Of a stretch of 43,381 nt of DNA, positions 8,609 to 17,971 are shown in pieces; position 1 is the stretch's first letter; each line of letters begins with the position of its first letter. The notes under the pieces were generated by a model. That model was not told the DNA's origin. It saw only the letters and a program-made list of their open reading frames with translations, and did not search any database. Source of the DNA: an uncultured Eubacteriales bacterium (GTDB lineage Bacteria; Bacillota; Clostridia; Lachnospirales; Lachnospiraceae); contig OMVQ01000051.1 in the NCBI GenBank assembly GCA_900314555.1, forward strand, positions 1 through 43,381, written 5' to 3'. A program made the position numbers and the translations under genes.

Positions 8609-8652
8609 AAGTTGAATATAAGTTGTATATCAGTTGAATATCAGTTGAATAT
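8609..8652 (+). repeat. four tandem 11-bp repeats
   Basis: Four head-to-tail 11-bp units have the consensus (A/C)AGTTGAATAT. The second has one T for A change. They lie in the 120-base gap between the Maf and FliD-like genes, immediately after the FliD-like stop. The 11-bp period matches about one helical turn of DNA. The length is a good candidate for slipped-strand variation. Confidence 0.8.
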
Positions 8653-8655
8653 TTG

Positions 8656-10071
8656 CTATATATATCCGTTAAACATCATACCTGTATAAATCGATGTCAT
8701 ATATGGATTAGCAAATGAATGAACCGGATTAGGGTACGAAATCATAACCTTGTCAACGTATTTCATAGGATTAATCGATATATCATCAGCTCTTGAGACG
8801 ATTGCCTGTCTGAAAGAATTAAGCGAAGCTAAAGACTTATCCAAATCATCTTCATTAGTTGTCTGGATAAATAATGCCTCATCAAATGACATTTTACCAT
8901 TTTCATTAACGGTAATACCAATATTTTCAAGGTTAGAAGCATATTGTCTGGCAGTTTTATGTATCTCTTTATTAAGTCTTGCTGCATCGTCGCTACCCTC
9001 GTTAGAATTATTAGATAAATCTAACAGGTTATTATAGCTTGAAATCATATCATTTATTGAAGAAATAACTGAATCTAAATCGTCATTCAGGGAGATAGAC
9101 GTAGCCTGTCCTTCCTTAGAGACACCGTTTAAAGTTATTTCTAAAGATTTGCCAATTGTAAATGTGTTAGATGATGTAGTTTTCTCCATTCCATTTAATA
9201 AGAAGTTAGCGTTAGTTGGATATGAAGATACATTATTAAGTCCAAGCTTAGACACAACCTTGTCGTATGGAGAATTTTCGCCGGGAACAATACTGAATAT
9301 CTCAGGAGTAAAACCAAGTCCTGTGGCGTTAGATGTAATCTCAAGGGCGGAATTATTACCACTATATAACATCTTAGAGGTTAGACCTATATTTGAACGG
9401 TTGATAAGCCTTGATAGTTTCTCTAAAACTGTTTTGTTGGTGTCATCATTTGCAGCATTAAAACGAAATTCATATGCACTGTCACCGACATTTACCTCAA
9501 ATGAATGAGCACCCTTAGGAATGTCTAAATCATCATTGTTAAGATAATCAGAAGTATTGACCTGCGGTGTTGCGAGATTTAATACTTCTATATTATAGTG
9601 GCTTGCAAATGCGGTGTTGACCGGCTTGGTATCGGAATTATTACCTGCTTCCGAATCAGGATTAGTAATCTCTGCATTTGAAGAAAATGCTGAATCTATA
9701 TTTGTATCATCTATGTTTATATCATCAGTATTAGTATTATCAGAATCATTATTAACAGAACCATTATCAAGAGTTTTAACCTGGACTACATTTTCATTAT
9801 CCGATACATATTTCTGGTTTCTTGCAGATTCTAAACTCTTTTCGAACAGATTATTGGCATCTGTCGATAATGTCCTTGCATTTTCCTTTAAGTCAATGGC
9901 GAATTTCTGAATATTTTCGGAAACATTTACCTTATATAAAGGAGATTTTTTGCTGATTTTTACAATATTATTATAGACACTACGAAGTTCACTCTTCTTA
10001 TGAGTGTCGTTCTTAGTGGCAGGTCTGCCTGCATATGTAGTTAAGTAATAATCATATACACTTCCTATCAT
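8656..10071 (-). CDS. divergent FliD-like flagellar filament-cap/hook-associated protein
   Basis: The protein is 471 aa from the ATG at 10071, which has GGAGG 8 bases upstream; a TTG 15 bases earlier overlaps that site and is rejected. The C-terminal half has FliD-like features: FLLNGMEKTTSSNTFTIG, then SLEITLNGVSKEG, followed by a helical tail (DLDSVISSINDMISSYNNLL). Residues about 110-150 are an Asn/Asp/Thr-rich low-complexity linker. The N-terminus lacks the canonical FliD opening (SGLDTxxIVxxLM) and starts MIGSVYDYYLTTYAGRP, so it is a paralogue or atypical cap protein rather than textbook FliD. FliD caps the growing filament. Its position beside the Maf glycosyltransferase supports a role at the flagellar filament. 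Confidence 0.65.
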   Translation of the reverse strand: MIGSVYDYYLTTYAGRPATKNDTHKKSELRSVYNNIVKISKKSPLYKVNVSENIQKFAIDLKENARTLSTDANNLFEKSLESARNQKYVSDNENVVQVKTLDNGSVNNDSDNTNTDDINIDDTNIDSAFSSNAEITNPDSEAGNNSDTKPVNTAFASHYNIEVLNLATPQVNTSDYLNNDDLDIPKGAHSFEVNVGDSAYEFRFNAANDDTNKTVLEKLSRLINRSNIGLTSKMLYSGNNSALEITSNATGLGFTPEIFSIVPGENSPYDKVVSKLGLNNVSSYPTNANFLLNGMEKTTSSNTFTIGKSLEITLNGVSKEGQATSISLNDDLDSVISSINDMISSYNNLLDLSNNSNEGSDDAARLNKEIHKTARQYASNLENIGITVNENGKMSFDEALFIQTTNEDDLDKSLASLNSFRQAIVSRADDISINPMKYVDKVMISYPNPVHSFANPYMTSIYTGMMFNGYI

Positions 10072-10242
10072 AAAAATCACCTCCAAATCACTGAAATCTC
10101 TAAAGTTAAATTATAATATTTTCGAACCTGCTATAAAGTTCTTATCCTGTCGAAATTGCTTAAAATCAATTAAAGCCTATTATTTACCTTATTATAACTT
10201 TTTTGAAAACGCAAATCAACAGTAAAAAAATAAAATTTATTG

Positions 10243-10271
10243 TTGACGTAGCCTTTTTACTATGATATATT
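10243..10271 (+). promoter_or_regulatory. sigma-A promoter of rpmG-secE-nusG operon
   Basis: TTGACG (10243-10248) is separated by 17 bases from TATATT (10266-10271). Transcription would start near 10278, giving a leader of about 105 nt before rpmG. The rest of the 311-base gap between the divergent FliD-like gene and rpmG is A+T-rich. It includes a run of T near 10292-10301 without a stem, and no sigma-28 promoter that I could match for the flagellar gene. Confidence 0.8.
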
Positions 10272-10382
10272 AATCTAGCGATGGAAGAAGTCTTTTTTTT
10301 TTGCTTTATTTTCAGATTCACTTGTAAAATAGAATAAAAAATTAAAGCACGAAGCGTAGAAATTAAAGTGGAGGTGGCAGTT

Positions 10383-10532
10383 GTGCGCGTAAAGATAACA
10401 TTGGCATGTACAGAGTGTAAACAGCGTAATTACAATATGACTAAAGACAAGAAGACACACCCTGACAGAATGGAAACAAAGAAGTATTGTAAGTTTTGTA
10501 AAGCTCACACATTACACAAAGAAACAAAATAG
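10383..10532 (+). CDS. rpmG: 50S ribosomal protein L33
   Basis: This 49-aa protein is [20 protein letters not shown] at the N-terminus, with a second CxxC (YCKFCKAHT). The four cysteines of two CxxC motifs mark the zinc-binding type of L33. The start is GTG at 10383 with GGAGGT 7 bases upstream. It belongs to the large ribosomal subunit. The rpmG-secE-nusG order is standard in Firmicutes. The 26-base gap to secE and lack of a terminator indicate co-transcription. Confidence 0.95.
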   Translation: MRVKITLACTECKQRNYNMTKDKKTHPDRMETKKYCKFCKAHTLHKETK

Positions 10533-10558
10533 TCAAATTGATTAGGAAAGAGGTAACT

Positions 10559-10762
10559 ATGGGAGAAGCTAAAACATCGGAAAAAGCTCCAAAGAAGAGC
10601 TGGTTCAAAGGTCTTTCAGCTGAATTCAAGAAAATAATCTGGCCTGACAAAATGTCTGTTGCTAAGCAGACTACAGCAGTAGTTGTAGTGTCTTTGATAC
10701 TAGGTGTATTAATCAAGATAATTGATATGTTAATTCAAATCGGTCTCGATTTTATTGTCTAG
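10559..10762 (+). CDS. secE: protein translocase subunit SecE
   Basis: This 67-aa protein has a cytoplasmic amphipathic helix (FKGLSAEFKKIIWPDKMSVA, with the conserved WP) and a single membrane helix (TAVVVVSLILGVLIKIIDML). That is the minimal Gram-positive SecE. It clamps SecY in the translocon. The ATG at 10559 has AAAGAGG 5 bases upstream; an ATG 21 bases earlier has no site. It precedes nusG by 17 bases. Confidence 0.95.
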   Translation: MGEAKTSEKAPKKSWFKGLSAEFKKIIWPDKMSVAKQTTAVVVVSLILGVLIKIIDMLIQIGLDFIV

Positions 10763-10779
10763 AAAGAAAAGGTGATTAG

Positions 10780-11298
10780 ATGTCAGAAGCAAATTGGTAT
10801 GTAGTTCATACCTATTCAGGTTATGAGAATAAGGTAAAGGCTAACATTGAAAAAACAATTGAAAACAGAAAACTTCAAGATCAGATTTTAGAAGTTACAG
10901 TTCCTATGCAGGACGTTGTCGAAGTGAAAAACGGCGCTAAGAAACAGGTTTCTAAGAAAATGTTTCCTGGATATGTTCTTATTAACATGATAATGAACGA
11001 TGACACATGGTATGTTGTTAGAAATACCAGAGGTGTTACAGGGTTTGTAGGACCGGGATCTAAACCAGTTCCTTTGACAGAAGCTGAGATGAAACCACTC
11101 GGAATCAAGGTCGATGAAGTAGTTGTTGATTTTGATTTGGGTGATATGGTTACAGTCACAAGCGGTGTTTGGGAAAATACAGTTGGTGTAATCAAACGTA
11201 TTGACCATCACAAACAGATCGTTACAATCAATGTTGACATGTTTGGTCGTGAAACACCAGTAGAAATAAGTTTCACAGATGTAAAGAAGATGGATTAA
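10780..11298 (+). CDS. nusG: transcription termination/antitermination factor NusG
   Basis: This 172-aa protein has an NGN domain (NWYVVHTYSGYENKVKANIE through FPGYVLINM and VRNTRGVTGFVG) and a C-terminal KOW domain (GDMVTVTSGVWENTVGVIKR). NusG binds RNA polymerase and modulates pausing, termination and coupling with ribosomes. The length is normal. The ATG follows AGAAAAGGTGA. Next downstream are a leader hairpin and rplK, the standard order. Confidence 0.96.
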   Translation: MSEANWYVVHTYSGYENKVKANIEKTIENRKLQDQILEVTVPMQDVVEVKNGAKKQVSKKMFPGYVLINMIMNDDTWYVVRNTRGVTGFVGPGSKPVPLTEAEMKPLGIKVDEVVVDFDLGDMVTVTSGVWENTVGVIKRIDHHKQIVTINVDMFGRETPVEISFTDVKKMD

Positions 11299-11324
11299 AT
11301 TCGCATTTATCTGCGAGTAATCAA

Positions 11325-11355
11325 GTGGGAGGATATTTTCTTCCGATAATACCAC
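11325..11355 (+). promoter_or_regulatory. rplK leader hairpin, likely ribosomal-protein control site
   Basis: GTGGGAGGA and TTCCGATAATACCAC form a stem with GTGG/CCAC at the base and GGA/TCC above an asymmetric bulge. The same element stands before rplA (11819-11845). Paired leaders of this kind before rplK and rplA are plausible L1-binding mRNA sites, since L1 regulates the L11-L1 operon in many bacteria. Binding is inferred from position and shape only. Confidence 0.55.
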
Positions 11356-11374
11356 AATTTTAGGAGGTGCCATA

Positions 11375-11800
11375 ATGGCTAAGAAAGTAGAAGGATACAT
11401 TAAATTACAGATCGCAGCTGGCAAAGCAACACCAGCACCACCAGTTGGTCCAGCACTTGGACAGCATGGTGTAAACATCGTACAGTTTACAAAAGAATTT
11501 AACGCTAGAACAGCAGATCAGGAAGGAATGATTATTCCTGTAGTTATTACTGTTTATGCAGACAGAAGCTTTAGCTTCATTACAAAAACCCCACCTGCAG
11601 CAGTATTATTAAAGAAAGCTTGCAAGATTCAGTCAGGTTCAGGTGTTCCTAACAAGAATAAAGTTGCAAAGATTTCAAAAGCTGAGGTTCAGAAAATCGC
11701 TGAATTAAAGATGCCAGACTTAAATGCAGCATCAATCGAAGCTGCAATGAGCATGATAGCTGGAACAGCTAGAAGCATGGGTATCGTTGTAGAAGATTAA
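11375..11800 (+). CDS. rplK: 50S ribosomal protein L11
   Basis: This 141-aa protein is of normal length, starting [29 protein letters not shown], the conserved proline-rich N-terminal linker that interacts with the GTPase-associated centre. The [12 protein letters not shown] loop and the C-terminal RNA-binding domain are intact. The ATG has AGGAGGTG 6-8 bases upstream. L11 binds 23S rRNA at the factor-binding site. The N-terminal PPVGPALG region shows no obvious thiopeptide-resistance change. Confidence 0.97.
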   Translation: MAKKVEGYIKLQIAAGKATPAPPVGPALGQHGVNIVQFTKEFNARTADQEGMIIPVVITVYADRSFSFITKTPPAAVLLKKACKIQSGSGVPNKNKVAKISKAEVQKIAELKMPDLNAASIEAAMSMIAGTARSMGIVVED

Positions 11801-11818
11801 GAAAATTAGAATGAAGAA

Positions 11819-11845
11819 GTGGGAGGAGTCTTCCGCTATTACCAC
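11819..11845 (+). promoter_or_regulatory. rplA leader hairpin, copy of the rplK leader element
   Basis: GTGGGAGGAGTCTTCCGCTA closed by TTACCAC forms a GTGG/CCAC base stem and a GGAG(GA)/TCTTCC inner stem. It is followed 4 bases later by the GGAGG of rplA, so the structure ends right at the ribosome binding site. It is nearly the same as the rplK leader, which argues for coordinated control by one ligand, most likely ribosomal protein L1 (inference). Confidence 0.55.
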
Positions 11846-11859
11846 TAGGAGGTTTTAGA

Positions 11860-12555
11860 ATGAAACGAGGAAAAAAATACTTAGAAGCTGCGAAAGCAAT
11901 TGATCGCGCTACTTTATATGACTCAGCAGAAGCTGTAGCTTTAGTTAAGAAATCAGCAACTGCTAAATTTGATGAGACAATCGAAGCTCATATCAGAACA
12001 GGTTGTGACGGACGTCACGCAGATCAGCAGATCAGAGGAGCTGTTGTATTACCACATGGTACAGGTAAGAAAGTAAGAGTACTTGTATTCGCTAAAGGTG
12101 CTAAGGCTGATGAAGCTACAGCAGCAGGTGCAGAATATGTTGGTGCTGAAGAACTTATTCCAAAGATCCAGAATGATAACTGGTTTGATTTCGACGTTGT
12201 AGTTGCTACACCAGATATGATGGGTGTTGTTGGTCGTTTAGGTCGTGTACTTGGACCAAAAGGTTTAATGCCTAACCCAAAAGCCGGTACAGTTACAATG
12301 GACGTTACAAAAGCTGTTCAGGATATTAAAGCTGGTAAGATTGAATACAGACTTGACAAAACAAATATTATCCATGTGCCAATTGGAAAAGCTTCATTTA
12401 CTGAAGAACAGTTAGCGGACAACTTCCAGACGCTTATTGATGCAATCAATAAAGCAAAACCTAGCACATTAAAAGGCCAGTATTTAAAGAGCATTACTCT
12501 TACATCTACAATGGGACCTGGTGTTAAGTTAAACGTAGCTAAGATTTCAGGCTAA
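11860..12555 (+). CDS. rplA: 50S ribosomal protein L1
   Basis: This 231-aa protein is full length for L1. It includes the KRGKKYLEA start, the [20 protein letters not shown] segment and [16 protein letters not shown], the signature loop contacting 23S rRNA helix 77. The C-terminal [17 protein letters not shown] is intact. L1 forms the mobile L1 stalk and commonly represses its own operon. The ATG follows AGGAGG at 7-8 bases. After the stop comes the promoter and leader of rplJ. Confidence 0.97.
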   Translation: MKRGKKYLEAAKAIDRATLYDSAEAVALVKKSATAKFDETIEAHIRTGCDGRHADQQIRGAVVLPHGTGKKVRVLVFAKGAKADEATAAGAEYVGAEELIPKIQNDNWFDFDVVVATPDMMGVVGRLGRVLGPKGLMPNPKAGTVTMDVTKAVQDIKAGKIEYRLDKTNIIHVPIGKASFTEEQLADNFQTLIDAINKAKPSTLKGQYLKSITLTSTMGPGVKLNVAKISG

Positions 12556-12605
12556 TTAATAAAATATACACTTTATAATTTAGCAGAAATAAAGTTAAAA
12601 ATTGA

Positions 12606-12634
12606 TTGACAATATATTTTATGTGTGTTAACAT
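12606..12634 (+). promoter_or_regulatory. sigma-A promoter of rplJ-rplL
   Basis: A perfect TTGACA (12606-12611) is followed after 17 bases by TAACAT (12629-12634). Transcription would begin near 12641, just ahead of the L10 leader. A second TATAAT at 12867-12872 lacks a recognisable -35 and is not counted. Confidence 0.8.
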
Positions 12635-12640
12635 ACACAT

Positions 12641-12732
12641 TGTGTTTAAAGACCGAAGACAGCAGGTGTATCGCAAGGTACTCAAAGTATTCGCCTGCCG
12701 AGGATTTTAAAATAACTCATTGAGTATTTATA
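12641..12732 (+). ncRNA. L10 leader RNA (rplJ autoregulatory leader)
   Basis: The sequence carries the hallmark of the Firmicutes L10 leader: GACCGAAGACAGCAGGTG (12651-12668), a short variable arm, then CGCCTGCCGAGG (12702-12713), where GCAGG pairs with CCTGC. The L10(L12) complex binds this site and controls read-through of the hairpin that follows. GAGG at 12710-12713 could alternatively pair with the CCTC that opens the terminator stem, giving an antiterminator arrangement. Confidence 0.85.
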
Positions 12733-12770
12733 CCTCTTTGTCTGAGCGTGCTTTGACAAAGAGGTTTTTA
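12733..12770 (+). terminator. rplJ attenuator terminator
   Basis: CCTCTTTGTC (12733-12742) pairs perfectly with GACAAAGAGG (12755-12764), followed by TTTTTA. It lies between the L10 leader and rplJ, so it acts as a regulated attenuator. The remaining 145 bases to rplJ are A+T-rich with no other feature I can support. Confidence 0.9.
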
Positions 12771-12915
12771 TTGTTAAGAAAACAATTTATTGGGACTTAC
12801 TTATATGGTAAATGCAATGAAATGCTTTCTTACACAATTTATATATGATATATATGGACTCTATGTTATAATCTTTTGTCTTTTTAAACACTACTAATAT
12901 AAGGAGGCAAAATTC

Positions 12916-13410
12916 ATGGCTAAAGTAGAATTAAAGAAACCTATTGTTGATGAGATTTCTGAATTACTTAAAGACGCAAAATCAGCCGTATTAGTTGATT
13001 ATCGTGGACTTACTGTTGAACAGGACACAGCTCTTCGTAAACAGTTAAGAGAAGCAGGTGTTGTATACAAAGTATACAAGAACACAATGATTAACTTTGC
13101 TGTTAAAGGAACTGAGTTTGAAGAATTAAGCAAACATTTAGAAGGACCAACAGCAATAGCAGTATCTAATGAAGATGCTACAGCTCCAGCAAGAGTTTTA
13201 TACAACTTTGCTAAAGATGCTGAAGCACTTGAACTTAAAGCAGGAGTAGTTGAAGGAACATATTATGATGCTGATGGAATCAAGCTTATCGCAACAATCC
13301 CATCAAGAGAAGAACTTCTTTCAAAATTCCTTGGAAGCATTCAGTCACCTATTACAAACTTTGCTCGTGTTATTAAGCAGATTGCTGAAAAAGAAGAAAC
13401 AGTTGCATAA
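12916..13410 (+). CDS. rplJ: 50S ribosomal protein L10
   Basis: This 164-aa protein has the VLVDYRGLTVEQDTALRKQL segment and the KVYKNTMINFAVKG motif of the rRNA-binding domain. The C-terminal helix (LLSKFLGSIQSPITNFARVI, then KQIAEKEE) carries L7/L12 dimers. It anchors the stalk of the large subunit. AAGGAGG lies 8-9 bases before the ATG. Expression is controlled by the L10 leader and attenuator upstream. Confidence 0.97.
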   Translation: MAKVELKKPIVDEISELLKDAKSAVLVDYRGLTVEQDTALRKQLREAGVVYKVYKNTMINFAVKGTEFEELSKHLEGPTAIAVSNEDATAPARVLYNFAKDAEALELKAGVVEGTYYDADGIKLIATIPSREELLSKFLGSIQSPITNFARVIKQIAEKEETVA

Positions 13411-13510
13411 TAGCGTCGCAGTTTGTATCTGATTTGAATTTGAATTAAAACGAGAAAGACCTTTATTGGTCTGCACAATTAAAAACATTTTAAATATGGA
13501 GGAATAAAAG

Positions 13511-13876
13511 ATGACAACTCAGGAAATTATTGAAGTAATCAAAGGTATGACAGTTTTAGAATTAAACGATTTAGTTAAAGCTTGTGAAGAAGAATTTGGT
13601 GTTTCTGCAGCAGCAGGTGTTGTAGTAGCAGCAGGTGGTGCAGCAGGCGCAGCAGCAGATGAAAAATCTGAATTTGACGTAGAATTAACATCATTCGGCG
13701 AGAAGAAGATGGACGTTATCAAACTTGCTAAGACAGCTTTAGGTTTAGGATTAAAAGAAGCTAAAGATGTTGTTGAATCAGCTCCAAAGATCATCAAAGA
13801 AGCTGCTTCTAAAGAAGAAGCTGAAGATCTTAAAGCTAAATTCGAAGAAGTTGGTGCTACAATTACATTAAAATAA
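13511..13876 (+). CDS. rplL: 50S ribosomal protein L7/L12
   Basis: This 121-aa protein has the N-terminal dimerisation helices ([20 protein letters not shown]), an Ala/Gly-rich hinge ([20 protein letters not shown]) and the C-terminal factor-binding domain ([20 protein letters not shown]). It recruits EF-Tu, EF-G and IF2. GGAGG lies 7-8 bases upstream. The gene ends in a strong terminator, so rplJL forms a separate transcription unit from rpoBC. Confidence 0.97.
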   Translation: MTTQEIIEVIKGMTVLELNDLVKACEEEFGVSAAAGVVVAAGGAAGAAADEKSEFDVELTSFGEKKMDVIKLAKTALGLGLKEAKDVVESAPKIIKEAASKEEAEDLKAKFEEVGATITLK

Positions 13877-13904
13877 TTTAGCGTGAATTTTGAATTTATA
13901 AGAG

Positions 13905-13934
13905 AGGCTATCACATATGTGGTAGCCTTTTTTG
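13905..13934 (+). terminator. Rho-independent terminator of rplJL
   Basis: AGGCTATCAC (13905-13914) pairs with GTGGTAGCCT (13919-13928) around an ATAT loop, with one G-T pair, followed by TTTTTT. Confidence 0.92.
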
Positions 13935-13963
13935 ATTACTAGGAAAATTCTAACAAAAAATTC

Positions 13964-13992
13964 TTGACACAGAAAATCTACTGTGCTAAAAT
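13964..13992 (+). promoter_or_regulatory. sigma-A promoter of rpoBC
   Basis: TTGACA (13964-13969), a 17-base spacer and TAAAAT (13987-13992) give a start near 13999 and a leader of about 108 nt. The leader contains the hairpin TAGGCTTTTTGTGCCTA and a weaker GAATAGG...CCTGTTC pairing. Confidence 0.85.
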
Positions 13993-14107
13993 GGAAAATG
14001 CACTTTTATGTGTAGTAGGCTTTTTGTGCCTAAATAACGATACCTGTGAGAATAGGGACTCCAAACCTGTTCTTAATATATTATTATGATGCAAGGGGTG
14101 AATGTCG

Positions 14108-17100
14108 ATGGAGCAATACAGAATACGTCCGGTTAAATCAGGAAAAAGTGTTAGAATGAGTTACTCAAGACAGAAAGAGGTTCTTGAGATGCCTAACCTT
14201 ATTGAAATCCAAAAGGATTCATATAAATGGTTTTTAACTGATGGACTAAAAGAAGTGTTTAACGACATCTCACCAATTGAAGACTTTACAGAGCATTTAA
14301 GCTTAGAATTCGTAGATTTTCAGTTGTGTGAAGATGAAGCAAAGTATTCGATTGAGGAATGCAAAGAAAGAGATGCAACATATGCTGCACCACTTAAAGT
14401 AAAAGTAAGACTCAATAAGAAAGAAACTGGAGAAATCAGCGAACATGAAATATTCATGGGTGATTTACCATTGATGACTGCTACTGGAACATTTGTAATT
14501 AACGGTGCTGAACGTGTTATCGTAAGCCAGTTAGTTCGTTCTCCTGGCATCTATTATGGAATTGCGCATGATAAATTAGGTAAAGAATTATATTCATGTA
14601 CTGTAATTCCAAACAGAGGTGCATGGTTAGAGTATGAAACAGACTCTAATGATGTATTTTATGTGCGTGTTGACAGAACCAGAAAAGTACCTGTTACAGT
14701 ATTAATCAGAGCATTAGGTTATGGTACAAACGCAGAAATTATTGACTTATTTGGTGAAGAACCAAAGATTTTAGCAAGCTTTGCAAAAGACACTTCAGAT
14801 AATTATCAGGATGGTCTTTTAGAATTATATAAAAAAATCCGTCCAGGCGAGCCGTTAGCTGTGGAGAGCGCGGAAAGCCTTATTTCTAGTATGTTCTTTG
14901 ATGCTAGAAGATATGATTTGGCAAAAGTGGGACGTTATAAATTTAATAAGAAATTAGCCCTTAAGAATAGAATAAAAGGACATATACTTAGTGAAGAAGT
15001 TATAGATGTAAACACAGGTGAAGTCCTTGCGGAAGCTGGAACAACTGTTACTGAAGAATTGGCAGTTAAGATCCAGAACGCTGCTGTACCATATGTAATG
15101 ATACAGGGTGAAGAGAGAAACGTTAAAGTTATCTCTAATATGATGGTAGATATTAATTCATACGTAGATTTTGATTGCACAGAACTAGGTGTTACAGAAG
15201 ATGTATTCTATCCTGTTTTAGCACAGATTCTCTCAGAAAATGAAACTGAAGAAGACTTAAAAGATGCAATTAAGAGAAACATTAATGAATTAATTCCTAA
15301 ACATATAACAAAAGAAGATATTATTGCTTCTATTAACTATAATATGCATTTGGAAGCACATATTGGTACATCAGATGATATCGATCATCTGGGTAACAGA
15401 CGTATTCGTGCAGTAGGTGAATTATTACAGAACCAGTACAGAATCGGTTTATCAAGAATGGAGAGAGTTGTTCGTGAAAGAATGACAACTCAGGATATGG
15501 CTGATATTTCACCACAGGCACTTATTAATATTAAACCTGTAACAGCTGCTGTTAAGGAATTCTTTGGAAGCTCACAGTTGTCACAGTTTATGGATCAGAA
15601 CAACCCTCTTGGTGAGTTAACTCATAAGAGACGTTTATCAGCACTTGGTCCTGGTGGTCTTTCAAGAGATAGAGCCGGATTCGAGGTTCGAGATGTTCAC
15701 TACTCACATTATGGTAGAATGTGTCCTATCGAGACTCCTGAAGGTCCTAACATCGGTCTTATTAACTCATTGGCAACATATGCAAGAATTAATGAGTACG
15801 GATTTATTGAAGCACCATACAGAAAGCTTGATAAGACAGATCCACTTAACCCTGTTGTAACAGATGAGGTTGTATATCTTACAGCAGATGAAGAAGATAA
15901 TTATGTAGTAGCTCAGGCTAATGAGCCATTAGATGCAGATGGACATTTCATTAATACAAATATTTCCGGACGTTACAGAGAAGAAACATCTGAATTCCAG
16001 AAGAAAGTTGTAGACTTAATGGACGTTTCTCCTAAGATGGTATTCTCAGTTGCAACATCAATGATTCCTTTCCTTGAAAATGATGATGCTAACCGAGCAT
16101 TAATGGGATCTAACATGCAGCGTCAGGCAGTTCCACTTTTAACAACTGAAGCACCGGTTGTAGGAACAGGTATTGAACATAAGGCTGCTGTTGACTCAGG
16201 CGTATGCGTACTTGCTAAACGTGCAGGTACAATAGAGCGTTCTACATCTAAAGATATAACAATAAGATATGATGACGATAAGTCATTAGAAACATATAAA
16301 TTAATTAAATTCGCAAGAAGTAACCAGAGTAACTGCTACAACCAGAAACCTATCGTATTCAAGGGTGAACATGTTGAAGCAGGTCAGGTAATCGCAGATG
16401 GTGCTTCTACAGCTAATGGAGAAATCGCATTAGGTAAGAATCCTCTTATTGGTTTCATGACATGGGAGGGTTACAACTACGAAGATGCCGTACTTCTTAG
16501 TGAAAAACTTGTTCAGAATGATGTATATACATCAGTTCATATTGAAGAATATGAAGCAGAATCAAGAGATACTAAATTAGGACCTGAAGAAATCACAAGA
16601 GATGTTCCTGGTGTTGGTGATGATGCACTTAAGAATCTTGATGAAAGAGGTATCATCAGAATCGGTGCTGAAGTAAGAGCCGGAGATATTCTTGTTGGTA
16701 AAGTTACTCCTAAGGGAGAGACAGAACTTACAGCAGAAGAAAGATTACTTAGAGCAATCTTTGGTGAGAAAGCAAGAGAAGTAAGAGATACATCTCTTAA
16801 GGTTCCACATGGTGAATATGGTATCGTTGTAGATGCTAAGGTATTTACAAGAGAAAATGGTGATGAATTAGCTCCTGGTGTTAATCAGACAGTTCGTATC
16901 TACATTGCACAGAAGAGAAAGATTTCTGTTGGTGATAAGATGGCCGGACGTCATGGTAACAAGGGTGTCGTTTCGAGAATATTACCAGTAGAAGATATGC
17001 CATTCTTACCAAACGGACGACCACTTGATATCGTGCTTAACCCATTAGGCGTGCCATCACGTATGAACATTGGACAGGTGTTAGAGATTCATTTAAGTCT

Positions 17101-17956
17101 TGCAGCTAAGGCATTAGGCTTTAACATTTCAACACCGGTATTCGATGGCGCTAAAGAAAATGATATTATGGATACTCTTGACATGGCTAACGATTACGTT
17201 AACACAACATGGGAAGAGTTTGAAGCTAAATATAAAGACACAGTTGATCCTGAAATTATGCAGTATTTGTATGATAACAGAGCACATCGTGAAGAGTGGA
17301 AAGGCGTTCCAATCTCAAGAGATGGTAAAGTACAGTTAAGAGATGGACGTACAGGTGAATTCTTCGATGGTAAAGTTACAATCGGACATATGCACTACTT
17401 AAAACTTCACCACTTAGTAGACGATAAGATTCATGCTCGTTCAACAGGTCCTTACTCACTTGTTACACAGCAGCCACTTGGTGGTAAAGCACAGTTCGGT
17501 GGACAGCGTTTCGGTGAAATGGAAGTTTGGGCACTTGAAGCATATGGTGCATCTTACACACTTCAGGAGATACTTACAGTTAAGTCCGATGACGTTGTAG
17601 GTCGTGTTAAGACATACGAAGCAATTATTAAAGGTCTTAATATTCCTGAACCTGGTATTCCAGAGTCATTCAAGGTATTATTAAAAGAACTTCAGTCATT
17701 AGCACTTGATGTTAAGGTTCTCAGAGAAGACAATACAGAAGTTGAGATGAAAGAAAACGTTGATGAAGCAAGTATTTCATACAATTCAGTTATGTCTGAT
17801 GATAACAGAAATTACAATCAGGGAAATGAAGATTTCGCTAAAATGGGTTATCAGGAACAGAGAATCGGTGATGACGGAATTGAAGATGTCGAAGCAGAAG
17901 AAAATGAAGATATTATGGTAGAAGAATCAGATGATGATTCTTATGATGCAGAATAG
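14108..17956 (+). CDS. rpoB: DNA-directed RNA polymerase subunit beta
   Basis: This 1282-aa protein has the usual Firmicutes length and lacks the large inserts of proteobacterial beta. The rifampicin region reads [20 protein letters not shown] with the normal D, H and S residues, so no resistance change is visible. Downstream, [16 protein letters not shown] and [15 protein letters not shown] are intact, as is the C-terminal [20 protein letters not shown]. The ATG at 14108 has the better Shine-Dalgarno spacing (AAGGGG, 9 bases); an ATG at 14102 is only 3 bases from it. The C-terminus ends in an acidic tail rich in Glu and Asp. It has its own promoter and is followed 15 bases later by rpoC. Confidence 0.97.
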   Translation: MEQYRIRPVKSGKSVRMSYSRQKEVLEMPNLIEIQKDSYKWFLTDGLKEVFNDISPIEDFTEHLSLEFVDFQLCEDEAKYSIEECKERDATYAAPLKVKVRLNKKETGEISEHEIFMGDLPLMTATGTFVINGAERVIVSQLVRSPGIYYGIAHDKLGKELYSCTVIPNRGAWLEYETDSNDVFYVRVDRTRKVPVTVLIRALGYGTNAEIIDLFGEEPKILASFAKDTSDNYQDGLLELYKKIRPGEPLAVESAESLISSMFFDARRYDLAKVGRYKFNKKLALKNRIKGHILSEEVIDVNTGEVLAEAGTTVTEELAVKIQNAAVPYVMIQGEERNVKVISNMMVDINSYVDFDCTELGVTEDVFYPVLAQILSENETEEDLKDAIKRNINELIPKHITKEDIIASINYNMHLEAHIGTSDDIDHLGNRRIRAVGELLQNQYRIGLSRMERVVRERMTTQDMADISPQALINIKPVTAAVKEFFGSSQLSQFMDQNNPLGELTHKRRLSALGPGGLSRDRAGFEVRDVHYSHYGRMCPIETPEGPNIGLINSLATYARINEYGFIEAPYRKLDKTDPLNPVVTDEVVYLTADEEDNYVVAQANEPLDADGHFINTNISGRYREETSEFQKKVVDLMDVSPKMVFSVATSMIPFLENDDANRALMGSNMQRQAVPLLTTEAPVVGTGIEHKAAVDSGVCVLAKRAGTIERSTSKDITIRYDDDKSLETYKLIKFARSNQSNCYNQKPIVFKGEHVEAGQVIADGASTANGEIALGKNPLIGFMTWEGYNYEDAVLLSEKLVQNDVYTSVHIEEYEAESRDTKLGPEEITRDVPGVGDDALKNLDERGIIRIGAEVRAGDILVGKVTPKGETELTAEERLLRAIFGEKAREVRDTSLKVPHGEYGIVVDAKVFTRENGDELAPGVNQTVRIYIAQKRKISVGDKMAGRHGNKGVVSRILPVEDMPFLPNGRPLDIVLNPLGVPSRMNIGQVLEIHLSLAAKALGFNISTPVFDGAKENDIMDTLDMANDYVNTTWEEFEAKYKDTVDPEIMQYLYDNRAHREEWKGVPISRDGKVQLRDGRTGEFFDGKVTIGHMHYLKLHHLVDDKIHARSTGPYSLVTQQPLGGKAQFGGQRFGEMEVWALEAYGASYTLQEILTVKSDDVVGRVKTYEAIIKGLNIPEPGIPESFKVLLKELQSLALDVKVLREDNTEVEMKENVDEASISYNSVMSDDNRNYNQGNEDFAKMGYQEQRIGDDGIEDVEAEENEDIMVEESDDDSYDAE

Positions 17957-17971
17957 AAGGGAGTGTCTTAG

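Noticed and set aside
8609..8652. Possible CRISPR array
   Set aside because: Units are 11 bp with no spacers; they are simple tandem repeats. No cas genes or CRISPR array were seen anywhere in the window.
10072..10242. Sigma-28 flagellar promoter upstream of the FliD-like gene
   Set aside because: TTAAG and GATAAG-like strings occur on the minus strand, but the spacing (about 11) does not fit the sigma-28 consensus.
12780..12915. Second promoter directly before rplJ
   Set aside because: TATAAT at 12867-12872 has only TATGAT at the -35 position, which is too weak to claim.
15550..15720. Rifampicin-resistance change in rpoB
   Set aside because: The [13 protein letters not shown] and [13 protein letters not shown] segments are the normal susceptible sequence.
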